A DNA stretch of 64,000 nucleotides from Marinobacter persicus (lineage in GTDB: Bacteria; Pseudomonadota; Gammaproteobacteria; Pseudomonadales; Oleiphilaceae): contig NZ_FOSC01000004.1 in assembly GCF_900114155.1 (NCBI RefSeq), positions 1-64,000 of the forward strand. The letters are read 5' to 3'. Within the stretch, counting starts at the first letter, position 1; each line of letters begins with the position of its first letter. A model generated the notes under the pieces. It was not told the origin of the DNA, made no database searches, and worked only from the letters and a program-made list of their open reading frames with translations. A program made the translations under genes and the position numbers. This document shows positions 46,307 to 55,246 of the stretch, one piece after another.

Positions 46307-47626
46307 ATGAGAGCAACTGTACCCGCAGCAATGATCACCGCCCCCGGCTCCGGCCAGGGCAAGTCCATGGTCACCGCCGCCCTGGCGCGCCTGCACCGTA
46401 ATGCCGGCTTGAATGTGCGTGTCTTTAAACACGGCCCAGACTACCTGGATCCCATGGTGCTGGAAGTGGCCTCCGGTAACCCGGTTTACCAACTGCACCC
46501 CTGGATGACTGGCGAGAGCGAATGCTGCTGGCGGCTGGCCGAGGCGGCGCAGACCGCCGACCTGATTCTGGTGGAAGGCTCCATGGGCCTGTTCGACGGC
46601 GACCCCAGCAGTGGCGACCTGGCCAAACTGGTCGGGATTCCCGCCCTGCCGGTTATCGATGCCAAGGGCATGGCCCAGACCTTCGGTGCGGTGGCCTTCG
46701 GCCTGGCCCGGTTTGATCCGGAATTGCCGGTGCTTCAGGTGATCGCCAACAAGATCGGCAGTCCGTACCACGGCCAGCTCCTTAAAGAGAGTCTGCCGGA
46801 AGGCATCGACTTGCTGGGTGCGATTCCCCGTAACGAGGCCATGGATATTCCGGACCGTCACCTGGGGCTGGTGCAGGCCAACGAGCTGTCGGATTTGAGT
46901 GACCGCCTGGACCAGGCCGCCGAAGTGTTGAAAGCCGCCGGGCTGGACGCGCTGCCGAAGCCCGTGGAGCTCAGCGCGGAATCACCCACAGCGTCTGAAC
47001 GCCTGTTGGAAGGCCACCACATCGCCATCGCCCGCGACGCCGCGTTCAGCTTTCTTTACCGGGCCAATCTGGACCTGCTGGAAGCCATGGGCGCGGAGCT
47101 GCACTACTTCTCACCGCTGGCGGATACCGAACTGCCGGAGGCGGACGCCCTCTGGCTGCCGGGTGGTTACCCGGAATTGCACGCCGCGACACTGGCCGCC
47201 AACACCCCGATGCTGGAGGCCATTCGTGCCTTTCATCAGGCGGGCAAACCGATACTGGCCGAATGCGGCGGCCTGATGGCCTGCGCTGAAACCCTGGTGG
47301 ACAAGGAAGGCGGCGAGCATGCCCTGGTGGGTCTGCTGCCTGGCCGGGCCATCATGGCGGGTCGGCTGAAGGCGCTGGGCTTGCAAAGTCTGGACACGAA
47401 CCTGGGTGATTTGCGGGGCCATACGTATCACCATTCCACCCTGGAAACGCCGTGGCAGCCGGCTGCCCGAACCCGCAAGCAGGCCGGCTCCGAAGGCGAG
47501 GCGGTGTATCGCCAGGGCACGCTGACGGCCAGTTACTTCCATGGCTACTTCCCCTCGGCCCCGGCCCTCGTGGCTGCGATTTTCCGGGGCGAATCCTTCG
47601 CCGTTACCCATTCATCATCCCAATAA
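46307..47626 (+). CDS. cobB: Cobyrinate a,c-diamide synthase (CobB/CbiA)
   Basis: 439 residues. It amidates the a and c carboxylates using glutamine and ATP. N-terminal dethiobiotin-synthetase-like P-loop APGSGQGKSMVTAAL, substrate loop KHGPDYLDPMVLEVASG, and a C-terminal glutamine amidotransferase domain with nucleophile Cys in ILAECGGLMACAE. The ATG at 46307 is the first after element D; the longer frame passes through the repeat. The ribosome site is poor, so translation may depend on the upstream RNA. Confidence 0.93.
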   Translation: MRATVPAAMITAPGSGQGKSMVTAALARLHRNAGLNVRVFKHGPDYLDPMVLEVASGNPVYQLHPWMTGESECCWRLAEAAQTADLILVEGSMGLFDGDPSSGDLAKLVGIPALPVIDAKGMAQTFGAVAFGLARFDPELPVLQVIANKIGSPYHGQLLKESLPEGIDLLGAIPRNEAMDIPDRHLGLVQANELSDLSDRLDQAAEVLKAAGLDALPKPVELSAESPTASERLLEGHHIAIARDAAFSFLYRANLDLLEAMGAELHYFSPLADTELPEADALWLPGGYPELHAATLAANTPMLEAIRAFHQAGKPILAECGGLMACAETLVDKEGGEHALVGLLPGRAIMAGRLKALGLQSLDTNLGDLRGHTYHHSTLETPWQPAARTRKQAGSEGEAVYRQGTLTASYFHGYFPSAPALVAAIFRGESFAVTHSSSQ

Positions 47627-47637
47627 GGAGTGCCATC

Positions 47638-48249
47638 ATGCGAGAGCGCGCAAAAGAACCCGAACGCCACGCCAGGCGCATGGCCGCCAAACAGAAAATC
47701 ATGCAGGAACGCATTGCCCGCGCCCAGAACGAACAGGGTGTGCTGCTGGTTATGACCGGCCCCGGCAAGGGCAAGAGCAGTTCCGGCTTTGGCATGGTGG
47801 CCCGGGCCCTGGGCCACGGCATGAAAGTGGGCATCGTGCAGTTCATCAAGGGCGCGTTCAGCACCGGCGAAGAAGCGTTCTTCCGGGATTTGCCCAACGT
47901 GGACTACCACGTGATGGGCCAAGGCTACACCTGGGACACCCAGAACCGGGAGCAGGACGTGGCCTCCGCCAACGCCGCCTGGGAAATCGCCGCCGCCATG
48001 CTGAAGGATGACAGCTACGACCTGATCCTGCTGGACGAACTCAACATCGCCCTGAAGTACGACTACATCGACCTGGACCGGGTGCTGGATGATCTTCAGG
48101 GTCGGCCCGAGATGCAGCACGTGGTGGTCACCGGCCGTCATGCCCCGCAGGAGTTGATCGACCTGGCCGACACCGTCACCGAGATGGGCGTGGTCAAGCA
48201 CGCGTTCAAGGACCAGGGCATCAAGGCCCAGAAGGGTGTGGAGCTGTAA
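47638..48249 (+). CDS. cobO: Cob(I)yrinic acid a,c-diamide adenosyltransferase (CobO/BtuR)
   Basis: 203 residues. It transfers the adenosyl group from ATP to cobalt. P-loop MTGPGKGKSSSGFGMVARALGHG, then VGIVQFIKG and LILLDELNIALKYDYI. The family usually has GNGKGKTT, so Pro and Ser are mild variants. The ATG at 47638 follows AAGGAG 12 bp after cobB; it ends one base before cobQ begins. Confidence 0.94.
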   Translation: MRERAKEPERHARRMAAKQKIMQERIARAQNEQGVLLVMTGPGKGKSSSGFGMVARALGHGMKVGIVQFIKGAFSTGEEAFFRDLPNVDYHVMGQGYTWDTQNREQDVASANAAWEIAAAMLKDDSYDLILLDELNIALKYDYIDLDRVLDDLQGRPEMQHVVVTGRHAPQELIDLADTVTEMGVVKHAFKDQGIKAQKGVEL

Positions 48250-49719
48250 ATGGCCACGCTGATGGTGCAGGGCACTACCTCGGATGCCGGCAAGACCACG
48301 GTGGTTGCCGCCCTGTGTCGATGGCTGGCCCGCCAGGGGGTGTCGGTGGCGCCGTTCAAGCCCCAGAACATGGCTCTGAACAGCGCCGTCACCGTGGACG
48401 GTGGCGAGATTGGTCGCTCCACCGCCCTACAGGCGCTGGCTTGTGGGCTGGAGCCTCACAGCGATATGAACCCGGTTTTGCTCAAACCCCAGAGCGACCG
48501 GGGAGCCCAGGTGATCCTGCGCGGGCGCGTACATGGCAACATGGACGCGCTGGATTACCACGCCTACAAGGCCGAGGCCATGAACTCGGTGATGCAGAGC
48601 TGGCAGGCGCTGAGTGCGCGATACGATATGGTGATCGCCGAAGGCGCCGGCAGCCCGGCGGAGGTCAACCTGCGAGCCAACGACATCGCCAACATGGGTT
48701 TTGCCGAAGCGGCGGACTGCCCGGTGCTGCTGGTGGGCGACATCGACAAAGGCGGCGTGTTCGCCCAACTGGTAGGTACGCTGGAATTGATTTCCGAGAG
48801 CGAGCGGGCGCGCACTGCCGGGTTTGTCATCAACCGCTTCCGGGGCGACATCGCCCTGCTGGAACCGGGGCTGGACTGGCTGCGCGAACGCACAGGCAAG
48901 CCGGTGTTCGGCGTGCTGCCCTACCTGCATGGCCTGGTGATTGATTCGGAAGACAGCGTCGCTGCGGCCGGAACCAGTGAGGCGGGTGCGCTCAAGGTGG
49001 TGGTGCCGGTGCTGCCACGCATCAGCAACCACAACGACTTCGACCCCCTGCGCCTGCACCCGGGTGTGGACCTGATGTTTGTCGGTCCGGACGAGCCTAT
49101 CCCCCCGGCGGACCTGATTATCCTGCCCGGCAGCAAAAGCACCCGACACGATCTGTCCTGGCTGAAACAGCAGGGCTGGCCCGAGGCCATTCGCCGACAC
49201 CTGCGTTATGGGGGAAAATTGCTGGGGATTTGCGGTGGCTTCCAGATGCTGGGGCAACGGGTGGACGACCCGGAGGGCCTGGAAGGCGAACCGGGCAGCA
49301 CCGAGGGGCTGGGCTGGCTGGCCATGACCACCCGTATGGTGCCGGGTAAGCAATTGCGTTATGTCTCCGGCCCACTGAACCTGGCCGCTTCAGGCGGGGA
49401 GAACGCGCCCATCATGCAGGGCTACGAGATGCACAACGGCGTCACCGAAGGCCCGGCCCTGGCCCGGCCAGTGGCGGAGCTGGATGGCCGCCCGGACGGA
49501 GCCATCAGCGAGGATGGCCAGATTCTGGGCACCTACGTGCACGGCCTGTTCGACGAGCCCGAGGCCTGCGAGGCCTTTCTTCAGTGGGCCGGCCTGAAAA
49601 CCGGCGATGCACGGTCCGTGGATTACCAGGCCCACCGGCTGCAACAGCTCGACCGCCTGGCGGACCAGGTGGAGCAGTGTCTGGATACCAACGCCCTGAA
49701 AAGGCAGCTGGGTTTATGA
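48250..49719 (+). CDS. cobQ: Cobyric acid synthase (CobQ/CbiP)
   Basis: 489 residues. It amidates carboxylates b, d, e and g of adenosylcobyrinate a,c-diamide. N-terminal P-loop [20 protein letters not shown], family segment [13 protein letters not shown], and a C-terminal class I amidotransferase domain with catalytic Cys in [18 protein letters not shown] and His in GTYVHGLFD. The ATG is adjacent to the cobO stop, and its end overlaps bluB as ATGA. Confidence 0.95.
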   Translation: MATLMVQGTTSDAGKTTVVAALCRWLARQGVSVAPFKPQNMALNSAVTVDGGEIGRSTALQALACGLEPHSDMNPVLLKPQSDRGAQVILRGRVHGNMDALDYHAYKAEAMNSVMQSWQALSARYDMVIAEGAGSPAEVNLRANDIANMGFAEAADCPVLLVGDIDKGGVFAQLVGTLELISESERARTAGFVINRFRGDIALLEPGLDWLRERTGKPVFGVLPYLHGLVIDSEDSVAAAGTSEAGALKVVVPVLPRISNHNDFDPLRLHPGVDLMFVGPDEPIPPADLIILPGSKSTRHDLSWLKQQGWPEAIRRHLRYGGKLLGICGGFQMLGQRVDDPEGLEGEPGSTEGLGWLAMTTRMVPGKQLRYVSGPLNLAASGGENAPIMQGYEMHNGVTEGPALARPVAELDGRPDGAISEDGQILGTYVHGLFDEPEACEAFLQWAGLKTGDARSVDYQAHRLQQLDRLADQVEQCLDTNALKRQLGL

Positions 49720-50417
49720 ACGATTCAAACCAAACCTTTACCGAAGCACAGCGGGAAGGTCTCTATCGGGCCATTTTCGAACGGAGAGATGTGCGCTCCC
49801 AGTTTCTGCCCGATGCCATTCCCGACGAGGTGCTGGCCCGCTTGCTGGAGGCGGCTCACCACGCGCCCTCGGTGGGCTTCATGCAGCCCTGGGATTTTAT
49901 CGTCATCGACAGCGTGGATGTGCGCCGGCAAGTGCTGGACAGCTTCAACGCCGAAAACGACCGGGCGGCCGCCAACTATCAGGGCGAACGCAAGGAGCGC
50001 TACCAGAGCCTGAAACTGCAGGGCATTCTCGACAGCCCCATCAACCTGTGCATCACCTGCGACCGCAGCCGGGGCGGCCCGAACGTGCTCGGGCGCAACT
50101 CCATTATGGAAATGGACCTGTTCAGCACCTGCCTGGCGGTACAGAACCTGTGGCTGGCGGCCCGGGCGGAAAACATCGGCGTGGGCTGGGTCAGCATCCT
50201 GAGCCAGGAACGGTTGGCGGAGATCCTGCAATTGCCGGAACACGTCTACCCGCTGGCCTACCTGTGCCTGGGCTATGTCAGCGAATTCCTGGACCAGCCG
50301 GAGCTTCAGGCCAAGGGCTGGAGGTCGCGCTTGCCGCTTGAGGAACTGGTGCATGGCAACCAGTGGTCCGGGCCTCTGGTTAACCAGGAGCTAATGTCGC
50401 GTTTGAAGAAACGCTGA
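49716..50417 (+). CDS. bluB: 5,6-dimethylbenzimidazole synthase BluB
   Basis: 233 residues. It is an FMN-dependent nitroreductase-fold enzyme that cannibalises reduced FMN with oxygen to make the lower ligand DMB. The start of the fold reads [43 protein letters not shown], the BluB version of the FMN-binding Arg motif, and it lacks any other nitroreductase context. It overlaps cobQ by 4 bp. It supplies CobT with DMB and requires aerobic growth. Confidence 0.93.
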   Translation: MNDSNQTFTEAQREGLYRAIFERRDVRSQFLPDAIPDEVLARLLEAAHHAPSVGFMQPWDFIVIDSVDVRRQVLDSFNAENDRAAANYQGERKERYQSLKLQGILDSPINLCITCDRSRGGPNVLGRNSIMEMDLFSTCLAVQNLWLAARAENIGVGWVSILSQERLAEILQLPEHVYPLAYLCLGYVSEFLDQPELQAKGWRSRLPLEELVHGNQWSGPLVNQELMSRLKKR

Positions 50418-50441
50418 AATAAACCCGCCTCCAAGGCCTCC

Positions 50442-50861
50442 TCAGTCCCTTATAGGAGGCAAAGCTTCAACAAGCTTCTGGAGTTCCCGGGTAATAACAA
50501 TCAGCTCTTTGAGTAATTGAGGGTTCACATCCACCTGCCCCTCGTACTCAGCCAGGTTGCGAGCGGAATGGCATTTATCCAGCACCCGCCATTTTCCGTT
50601 GGATAATCCCACGGTGTGTTGCAGACATTGGAAAACGATATAGCGGCTTTCGGAGCGATAGCCGTGCCATCTCAATGCCGCAAGAGACAAGGCATGTGCA
50701 GCTCCATAGGCAAGAGAAAACTGGCTGTCGGGTGAGAGTCCTTCCAGACTGGCGTCCCGGAGTTTGGTGTCGGCTGCACGAAGCATGCCCTCAAATTCCT
50801 TTTTATCAGGCTTTTCTATCTTCAAACGATGGATTTTAACCAGGTTATCAAGTGCTTCCAT
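50442..50861 (-). CDS. HEPN-domain protein of a HEPN/MNT pair
   Basis: 139 residues, all helical. The C-terminal half has KCHSARNLAEYEG, corresponding to the HEPN R-N-x-x-x-H region, but Tyr stands where the RX4-6H ribonuclease motif needs His. HEPN partners of minimal nucleotidyltransferases act as toxins or RNases; catalysis here is uncertain. AAGGA precedes the ATG at 50861, 16 bp after the nucleotidyltransferase gene. Base composition is lower in GC than the cob genes. Confidence 0.75.
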   Translation of the reverse strand: MEALDNLVKIHRLKIEKPDKKEFEGMLRAADTKLRDASLEGLSPDSQFSLAYGAAHALSLAALRWHGYRSESRYIVFQCLQHTVGLSNGKWRVLDKCHSARNLAEYEGQVDVNPQLLKELIVITRELQKLVEALPPIRD

Positions 50862-50877
50862 GCGAGATCCTTGTGGT

Positions 50878-51456
50878 TTAATGCTGAAAATTCAGTTCAA
50901 TGCGGGGTTGCTCTAATACCCTTGTCACAAAACTCTGTTGTTCCTGAATCCGTTTTTCGAAGTCGGATACCGAGTATAGCGTGGGGTTTATGGTTCGTTG
51001 TAGTTGTTCCTCAGCAGGCGCCAACAGTTCCATGATGTCGCTGTAGCTGAGCTCGTCGCCGATCAACATCAGATCAATATCGCTTTCGGCATGGGCCTCG
51101 CCTTTGGCAATGGAGCCATAGATGAATGCCCGTTTGATATGGTCTGATAGCGGTATCAGAGCTTTTTGAACAACTTCGGCTACGCCAAAGGTTTTTTGGA
51201 CGATGTTTGCCAAATCCTGAAAAATCGGGTTTTGTGTATTTGCACGGTAGTGATTCTGGTTGCCTCGCGACGTCATGCTGACCAGCCCTGAGCCCGTTAA
51301 CTTGCCCAGTTCCCTTACGACGGACCCTCGGCCGACCTGAGCCAATCGCATCAACTCGTTAAGGTAGAAGCTTTGGTCTGGATGGCCATAAAGAATGGCC
51401 AACAGGCGTTGTTGGGTTTTGGTAAAAAGGGCGTCACCGATACTTGTGCCGGGCAT
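50878..51456 (-). CDS. HTH-nucleotidyltransferase (MNT) antitoxin-like protein
   Basis: 192 residues. An N-terminal winged helix (about 10-75; FYLNELMRLAQVGRGSVVRELGKLTGSGLV) and a minimal nucleotidyltransferase domain with the motif FIYGSIAKGEAHAESDIDLM (GS..D.D). In HEPN/MNT modules the MNT protein neutralises HEPN, sometimes by adding AMP. The fused DNA-binding domain suggests autoregulation at the repeats just upstream (51481-51559). Confidence 0.85.
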   Translation of the reverse strand: MPGTSIGDALFTKTQQRLLAILYGHPDQSFYLNELMRLAQVGRGSVVRELGKLTGSGLVSMTSRGNQNHYRANTQNPIFQDLANIVQKTFGVAEVVQKALIPLSDHIKRAFIYGSIAKGEAHAESDIDLMLIGDELSYSDIMELLAPAEEQLQRTINPTLYSVSDFEKRIQEQQSFVTRVLEQPRIELNFQH

Positions 51457-51480
51457 TGGTATGCTTGTCTCTATTCAGGA

Positions 51481-51559
51481 GTCCTATCCTGGGTACTATA
51501 GTCCCTAATTTGGGTATGACAAGTCCCAATTTGGGTACGATAGGTCCCGAATTGGGTAC
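51481..51559. promoter_or_regulatory. Four tandem palindromic operators (GTCCCAATTTGGGTAC type)
   Basis: Near-identical 16-bp units start at about 51481, 51501, 51523 and 51544, i.e. 20-22 bp apart or two helical turns. The core is an inverted repeat CCCAATTTGGG. They lie between the HTH-nucleotidyltransferase gene (minus) and the glycosylase gene (plus), the natural place for an autoregulatory operator. The last unit runs into a TACAAT sequence that could be a -10. Confidence 0.8.
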
Positions 51560-51602
51560 AATGCGCGGCATAGAGCATACAGAGCAGTTAAAAGGAGCCA
51601 GC

Positions 51603-52271
51603 ATGCAATTCTCTACTTTCTATGACCAGGCACTGATTCGGAAAGGCGGTGAAGCTGCTCTGCAGTCATTACTTCCCTACGTGGTGGAAAAAAGCCATCT
51701 GGCGGAAATCAGCGACGACCGTTACCTGTCCGAGATGACCCGCTGCATCTTCAAGGCGGGCTTCGTCTGGCGGGTGATCGAGAACAAGTGGGCCGATTTT
51801 GAAGAGGCCTTTAAGGGGTTTGTGCCGGCCTACTGGCAGCAGGTGCCACCGGAGGTGTTGGAGGAACTGGCCAAGGACGAGCGCATCGTGCGCAACCTGC
51901 AGAAAATCCGCACCGTGCCGGAGAATGCCCGCATGATCATGGATGTGGTGAAGGATCATGGCAGCTTTGGCCGCTTCCTGGCCGATTGGCCCAGCATCGA
52001 TCAGGCCGGGTTGCTGTTATACCTCAAGCGCAATGGTTGCCGTCTGGGCGGTAAATCTGCGCAGTATTTCCTGCGCCGCGTGGGCTGGGACGGCTTCATC
52101 CTGTCCCGGGACGTGGTCACCGCCCTGACCCGGGCGGAGATTCTGGATGCCGCCCCCACCAGCCAGAAGGGGCTGAAACAGGTGCAGGCAGCGTTCAACC
52201 AGTGGCATGAGGAGACCGGGTTGCCGTTCAGTCACCTGTCGCGGATTGTTTCTTTTACGGTGGATAACTGA
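51603..52271 (+). CDS. 3-methyladenine DNA glycosylase I-like protein
   Basis: 222 residues. It resembles the COG2818/Tag-like HhH-GPD glycosylases that remove alkylated adenine (MTRCIFKAGFVWRVIENKW, then GSFGRFLADWP and RLGGKSAQYFLRRVGWDGFILSRDVV). AAAAGGAG precedes the ATG at 51603; an extension to 51444 only translates the operator repeats. The upstream operators could couple it to the HEPN/MNT module. Confidence 0.85.
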   Translation: MQFSTFYDQALIRKGGEAALQSLLPYVVEKSHLAEISDDRYLSEMTRCIFKAGFVWRVIENKWADFEEAFKGFVPAYWQQVPPEVLEELAKDERIVRNLQKIRTVPENARMIMDVVKDHGSFGRFLADWPSIDQAGLLLYLKRNGCRLGGKSAQYFLRRVGWDGFILSRDVVTALTRAEILDAAPTSQKGLKQVQAAFNQWHEETGLPFSHLSRIVSFTVDN

Positions 52272-52290
52272 CCGCATGCTGATGGAGTCG

Positions 52291-52484
52291 GACAGTCTGA
52301 GGTGGGTCTTTCCAAAACACGCTGTAAAGACGTCCATGTCCCGCTCGAGCTCCGCCCTTCAGCGCTTATTGCTCCTGCGTCGCGCTGAAGGTCCAGGGCA
52401 GGCCCTCCATGGCCAGCCCGTGAAGAGCTTTCGCTCTTCACCCATGGCTCCGCACGGTTTTGGAAAGACCCACCTCAAACTGTC
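52291..52484 (-). repeat. Structured intergenic repeat, copy E (diverged)
   Basis: A 194-bp element between the glycosylase gene and cobS. Outer arms 52291-52318 and 52457-52484 pair in 27 of 28 positions. Inside are a GTGAAGAGC/GCTCTTCAC hairpin with a GAAA loop, a GGGC-GGCC stem, and a CTTCAGCGC/GCGCTGAAG stem whose loop keeps GCAGGAGC. The tail near the right inner arm matches copies A and C. It is larger and more diverged but the same family. Confidence 0.85.
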
Positions 52485-52506
52485 TTACAGCTGCTGAGTC
52501 AGCCTT

Positions 52507-53268
52507 CTAGAGAAATAGCAACAACACCAATTCGCTTAATACTACGCTAGCCCCCAGCGCATCGCCGGTGTAGCCACCCAACTGGCGTTTGAGATAGGCG
52601 CCCCAGCAAAGTGCCACCAACAGCACCGCCGCCAGGGTGCCGGTGATCAGGAACGGCTGCCAGAATGAGAGAGTGCCCGTAAGCACCATGACAAAACCAA
52701 CGGCGGCCAGCAGTCGGGCGGTGGAGAAGCCATCCGCCACCGGTTTGGATTTGCTCTTATCCGGATCGGTCACGTAGTTGAGTGTGGCCATCAGCAGCAA
52801 GGGGGTGAGCCTTGCGACCGCCGGGGCGGCCAGTAGCGCCAGCCAGATGTGCTCCGCTTCGGCCAGCAACGCCACTTTCAGCAGCAGCGCCATCACCAGG
52901 GTTACCGTGCCGTAGGTGCCAATGCGGCTGTCCTTCATGATCGCCAGGCGTTTTTCCACGGTGTAACCCCCGCCCAGCGCATCCACGCTGTCGGCCAGCC
53001 CATCCTCGTGGAAGGCGCCGGTCAGGAACAGGTGCACGATCACCACCAGGATGATCGAGACCAGCGGGCTGAAGGCCAGGCTTAGCAGGCCGTACACGCA
53101 CAGGTAAATGACGCCCAGCATCAGGCCCACCAGGGGAAAATACAGGCTGCTCTGGTTCATCAGGCGCTGGGAGTAGTCGATGCGCGCCAGCATGGGGATG
53201 CGGGTGAGAAACCCCACGGCCAGCCAGAAGGCCTGCCATTCGCGTTTGAAGCTGGGCTCGGTGGGCAT
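52507..53268 (-). CDS. cobS: Adenosylcobinamide-GDP ribazoletransferase (cobalamin synthase)
   Basis: 253 residues with six to seven membrane helices. It joins alpha-ribazole to adenosylcobinamide-GDP. The CobS motif GAFHEDGLADSVDALGGG with metal-binding acids is present, as are the N-terminal FLTRIPM segment and RLTPLLLMATLNYV. It is separated from the other cob genes by the HEPN/MNT pair, the glycosylase and repeat E, and reads in the opposite direction. Confidence 0.95.
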   Translation of the reverse strand: MPTEPSFKREWQAFWLAVGFLTRIPMLARIDYSQRLMNQSSLYFPLVGLMLGVIYLCVYGLLSLAFSPLVSIILVVIVHLFLTGAFHEDGLADSVDALGGGYTVEKRLAIMKDSRIGTYGTVTLVMALLLKVALLAEAEHIWLALLAAPAVARLTPLLLMATLNYVTDPDKSKSKPVADGFSTARLLAAVGFVMVLTGTLSFWQPFLITGTLAAVLLVALCWGAYLKRQLGGYTGDALGASVVLSELVLLLFL

Positions 53269-53369
53269 GGGCGTCTCCGGGGATTGGTGAAAACGCCCAT
53301 TGTACCGGTTAAGAAGCCTTGATGAATGGCGTCAATTCAAGGCATTGCGCAGGGCTGCCAGAAGCGCGA

Positions 53370-53894
53370 TCACGCCATGCGCTTCATGATGCGGTCCCCC
53401 AGCATGTACTGGTGCGCCAGGGCGGCGGCCACGTGCAGGCCGATCATCACCCAGAGGGCATTGGCCAGTGCTTCGTGCAGGTCTTCGCCGCTGTCTTCCA
53501 GCCATTCGATTTCCGGGCCGCAGCCGAACAGGGTCCAACCCAGGAAGGTGACACTTTCCCCTTCCCCCAATGAGGTGGCCAGGCCGGTCAGTGGCATCAG
53601 AATCATCAGGGCGTACAGGGCCAGATGTCCCAGCCGAGCCATGGTGGCCCAGTGTGCCGGTGGTTGTACCCGTGAGCGATTCAACCAGCGCCAAAGGCCC
53701 CGGAACAGTACCAGGGCAAACAGCGCCAGTCCCAGGCTCTGGTGCCAGTCCATCAGCGAGCGTTCGGAAAAGCTGTGCTCGAGTGCCTCGAGCCAGACCT
53801 CGCTGGCCAGCATGAGCAGAAGCAGAACGGCCATGCCCCAGTGCAGGGCCCGGGCCACGGCGCCGTAGCGGTTTTCGGTATCCATCATTGTCAT
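53370..53894 (-). CDS. Cytochrome b561-type membrane protein
   Basis: 174 residues with four membrane helices and the paired His expected for two haems (RALHWGMAV, DWHQSLGLALF, GHLALYALMI, IGLHVAAALAHQYML). It belongs to the bacterial CybB family, which passes electrons between quinol and periplasmic acceptors or superoxide. The ATG at 53894 with GGGAG upstream is chosen. It follows a small periplasmic protein gene by 59 bp and is probably cotranscribed. Confidence 0.9.
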   Translation of the reverse strand: MTMMDTENRYGAVARALHWGMAVLLLLMLASEVWLEALEHSFSERSLMDWHQSLGLALFALVLFRGLWRWLNRSRVQPPAHWATMARLGHLALYALMILMPLTGLATSLGEGESVTFLGWTLFGCGPEIEWLEDSGEDLHEALANALWVMIGLHVAAALAHQYMLGDRIMKRMA

Positions 53895-53953
53895 GATCAA
53901 TCTCCCTGGTCACGGGCGGGGGATTCCCCATTCCCCCGCCGTGAGTCAACGTG

Positions 53954-54298
53954 TCAATCCCGGCCGCCGCCACGAACGGGGGCGCCGTAGCGGTTGAATT
54001 CCTGTTCACGCATCAGGTTGTCTTCGGCATCGCGCAGCTGGACGCGATAGGTGCCGTCATCGGTCTCGTCAACGGTCACCTCCACCCCGGGGCCAAACCG
54101 GCGCAGTGCCTGGCCATAGGCCATGATGCGCATTTCTTCGGAACTGTACTGCTTCATGTCTGACTTCATTCGCTTGTCGTCGTCGCGATACTCGTAGCGG
54201 TCGTCGTCCCAGTAATCGTCGCTAGCCGATACCAGCAGCGGCGCAGCGCTGAGCAGGGCGGCTGCGGACAAAGCGGCAATTGTCGTGGTCTTTTTCAT
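53954..54298 (-). CDS. Small acidic periplasmic protein, PepSY-like
   Basis: 114 residues. A signal peptide (cleavage about LLVSA-SD, residue 25) precedes a tyrosine/aspartate-rich patch (DDYWDDDRYEYRDDD) and a domain with a PepSY-like pattern (VEVTVDETDDGTYRVQLRDAEDN). AAGGAG lies upstream of the ATG at 54298. It is divergent from the two-component system, with shared direct repeats between them, so it is a likely target of that system. Function unknown. Confidence 0.75.
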   Translation of the reverse strand: MKKTTTIAALSAAALLSAAPLLVSASDDYWDDDRYEYRDDDKRMKSDMKQYSSEEMRIMAYGQALRRFGPGVEVTVDETDDGTYRVQLRDAEDNLMREQEFNRYGAPVRGGGRD

Positions 54299-54376
54299 GA
54301 CAGAACTCCTTGTTGATTGAACCCATTGAACCGCGATGGTTGTCATCGCTGGTTGAGAGTTATTCCAACAGGCAAA

Positions 54377-54426
54377 CGTCGCAGAAATGTCTCGCAGCCA
54401 CGGCGAGTTTGTCGCAAATTGTCTCA
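54377..54426. promoter_or_regulatory. Paired direct repeats (TGTCGCA/TGTCTCR) in divergent promoter
   Basis: Half-sites start at 54377 (CGTCGCA), 54388 (TGTCTCG), 54410 (TGTCGCA) and 54420 (TGTCTCA), giving two pairs with 10-11-bp spacing. This is the layout expected for dimer binding of an OmpR-family regulator. They lie between the small periplasmic protein gene and the response regulator gene. Confidence 0.6.
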
Positions 54427-54520
54427 ACGGCCGGTATTGCGACATTTTTTGACAACCTCATGCCCAAGCCGGGCGCACAGTTCCCTATAATCGGGCCTCA
54501 GTACACAGAGGGAGTGCCCC

Positions 54521-55242
<722 letters not shown>

Positions 55243-55246
<4 letters not shown>

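Noticed and set aside
51481..51559. Palindromic units considered as a mini CRISPR array
   Set aside because: Spacers would be only about 5 bp and the units are palindromic operators between divergent genes; no cas genes.
51444..51602. N-terminal extension of the glycosylase upstream of 51603
   Set aside because: It translates the tandem operators, and a good AAAAGGAG site precedes the ATG at 51603.
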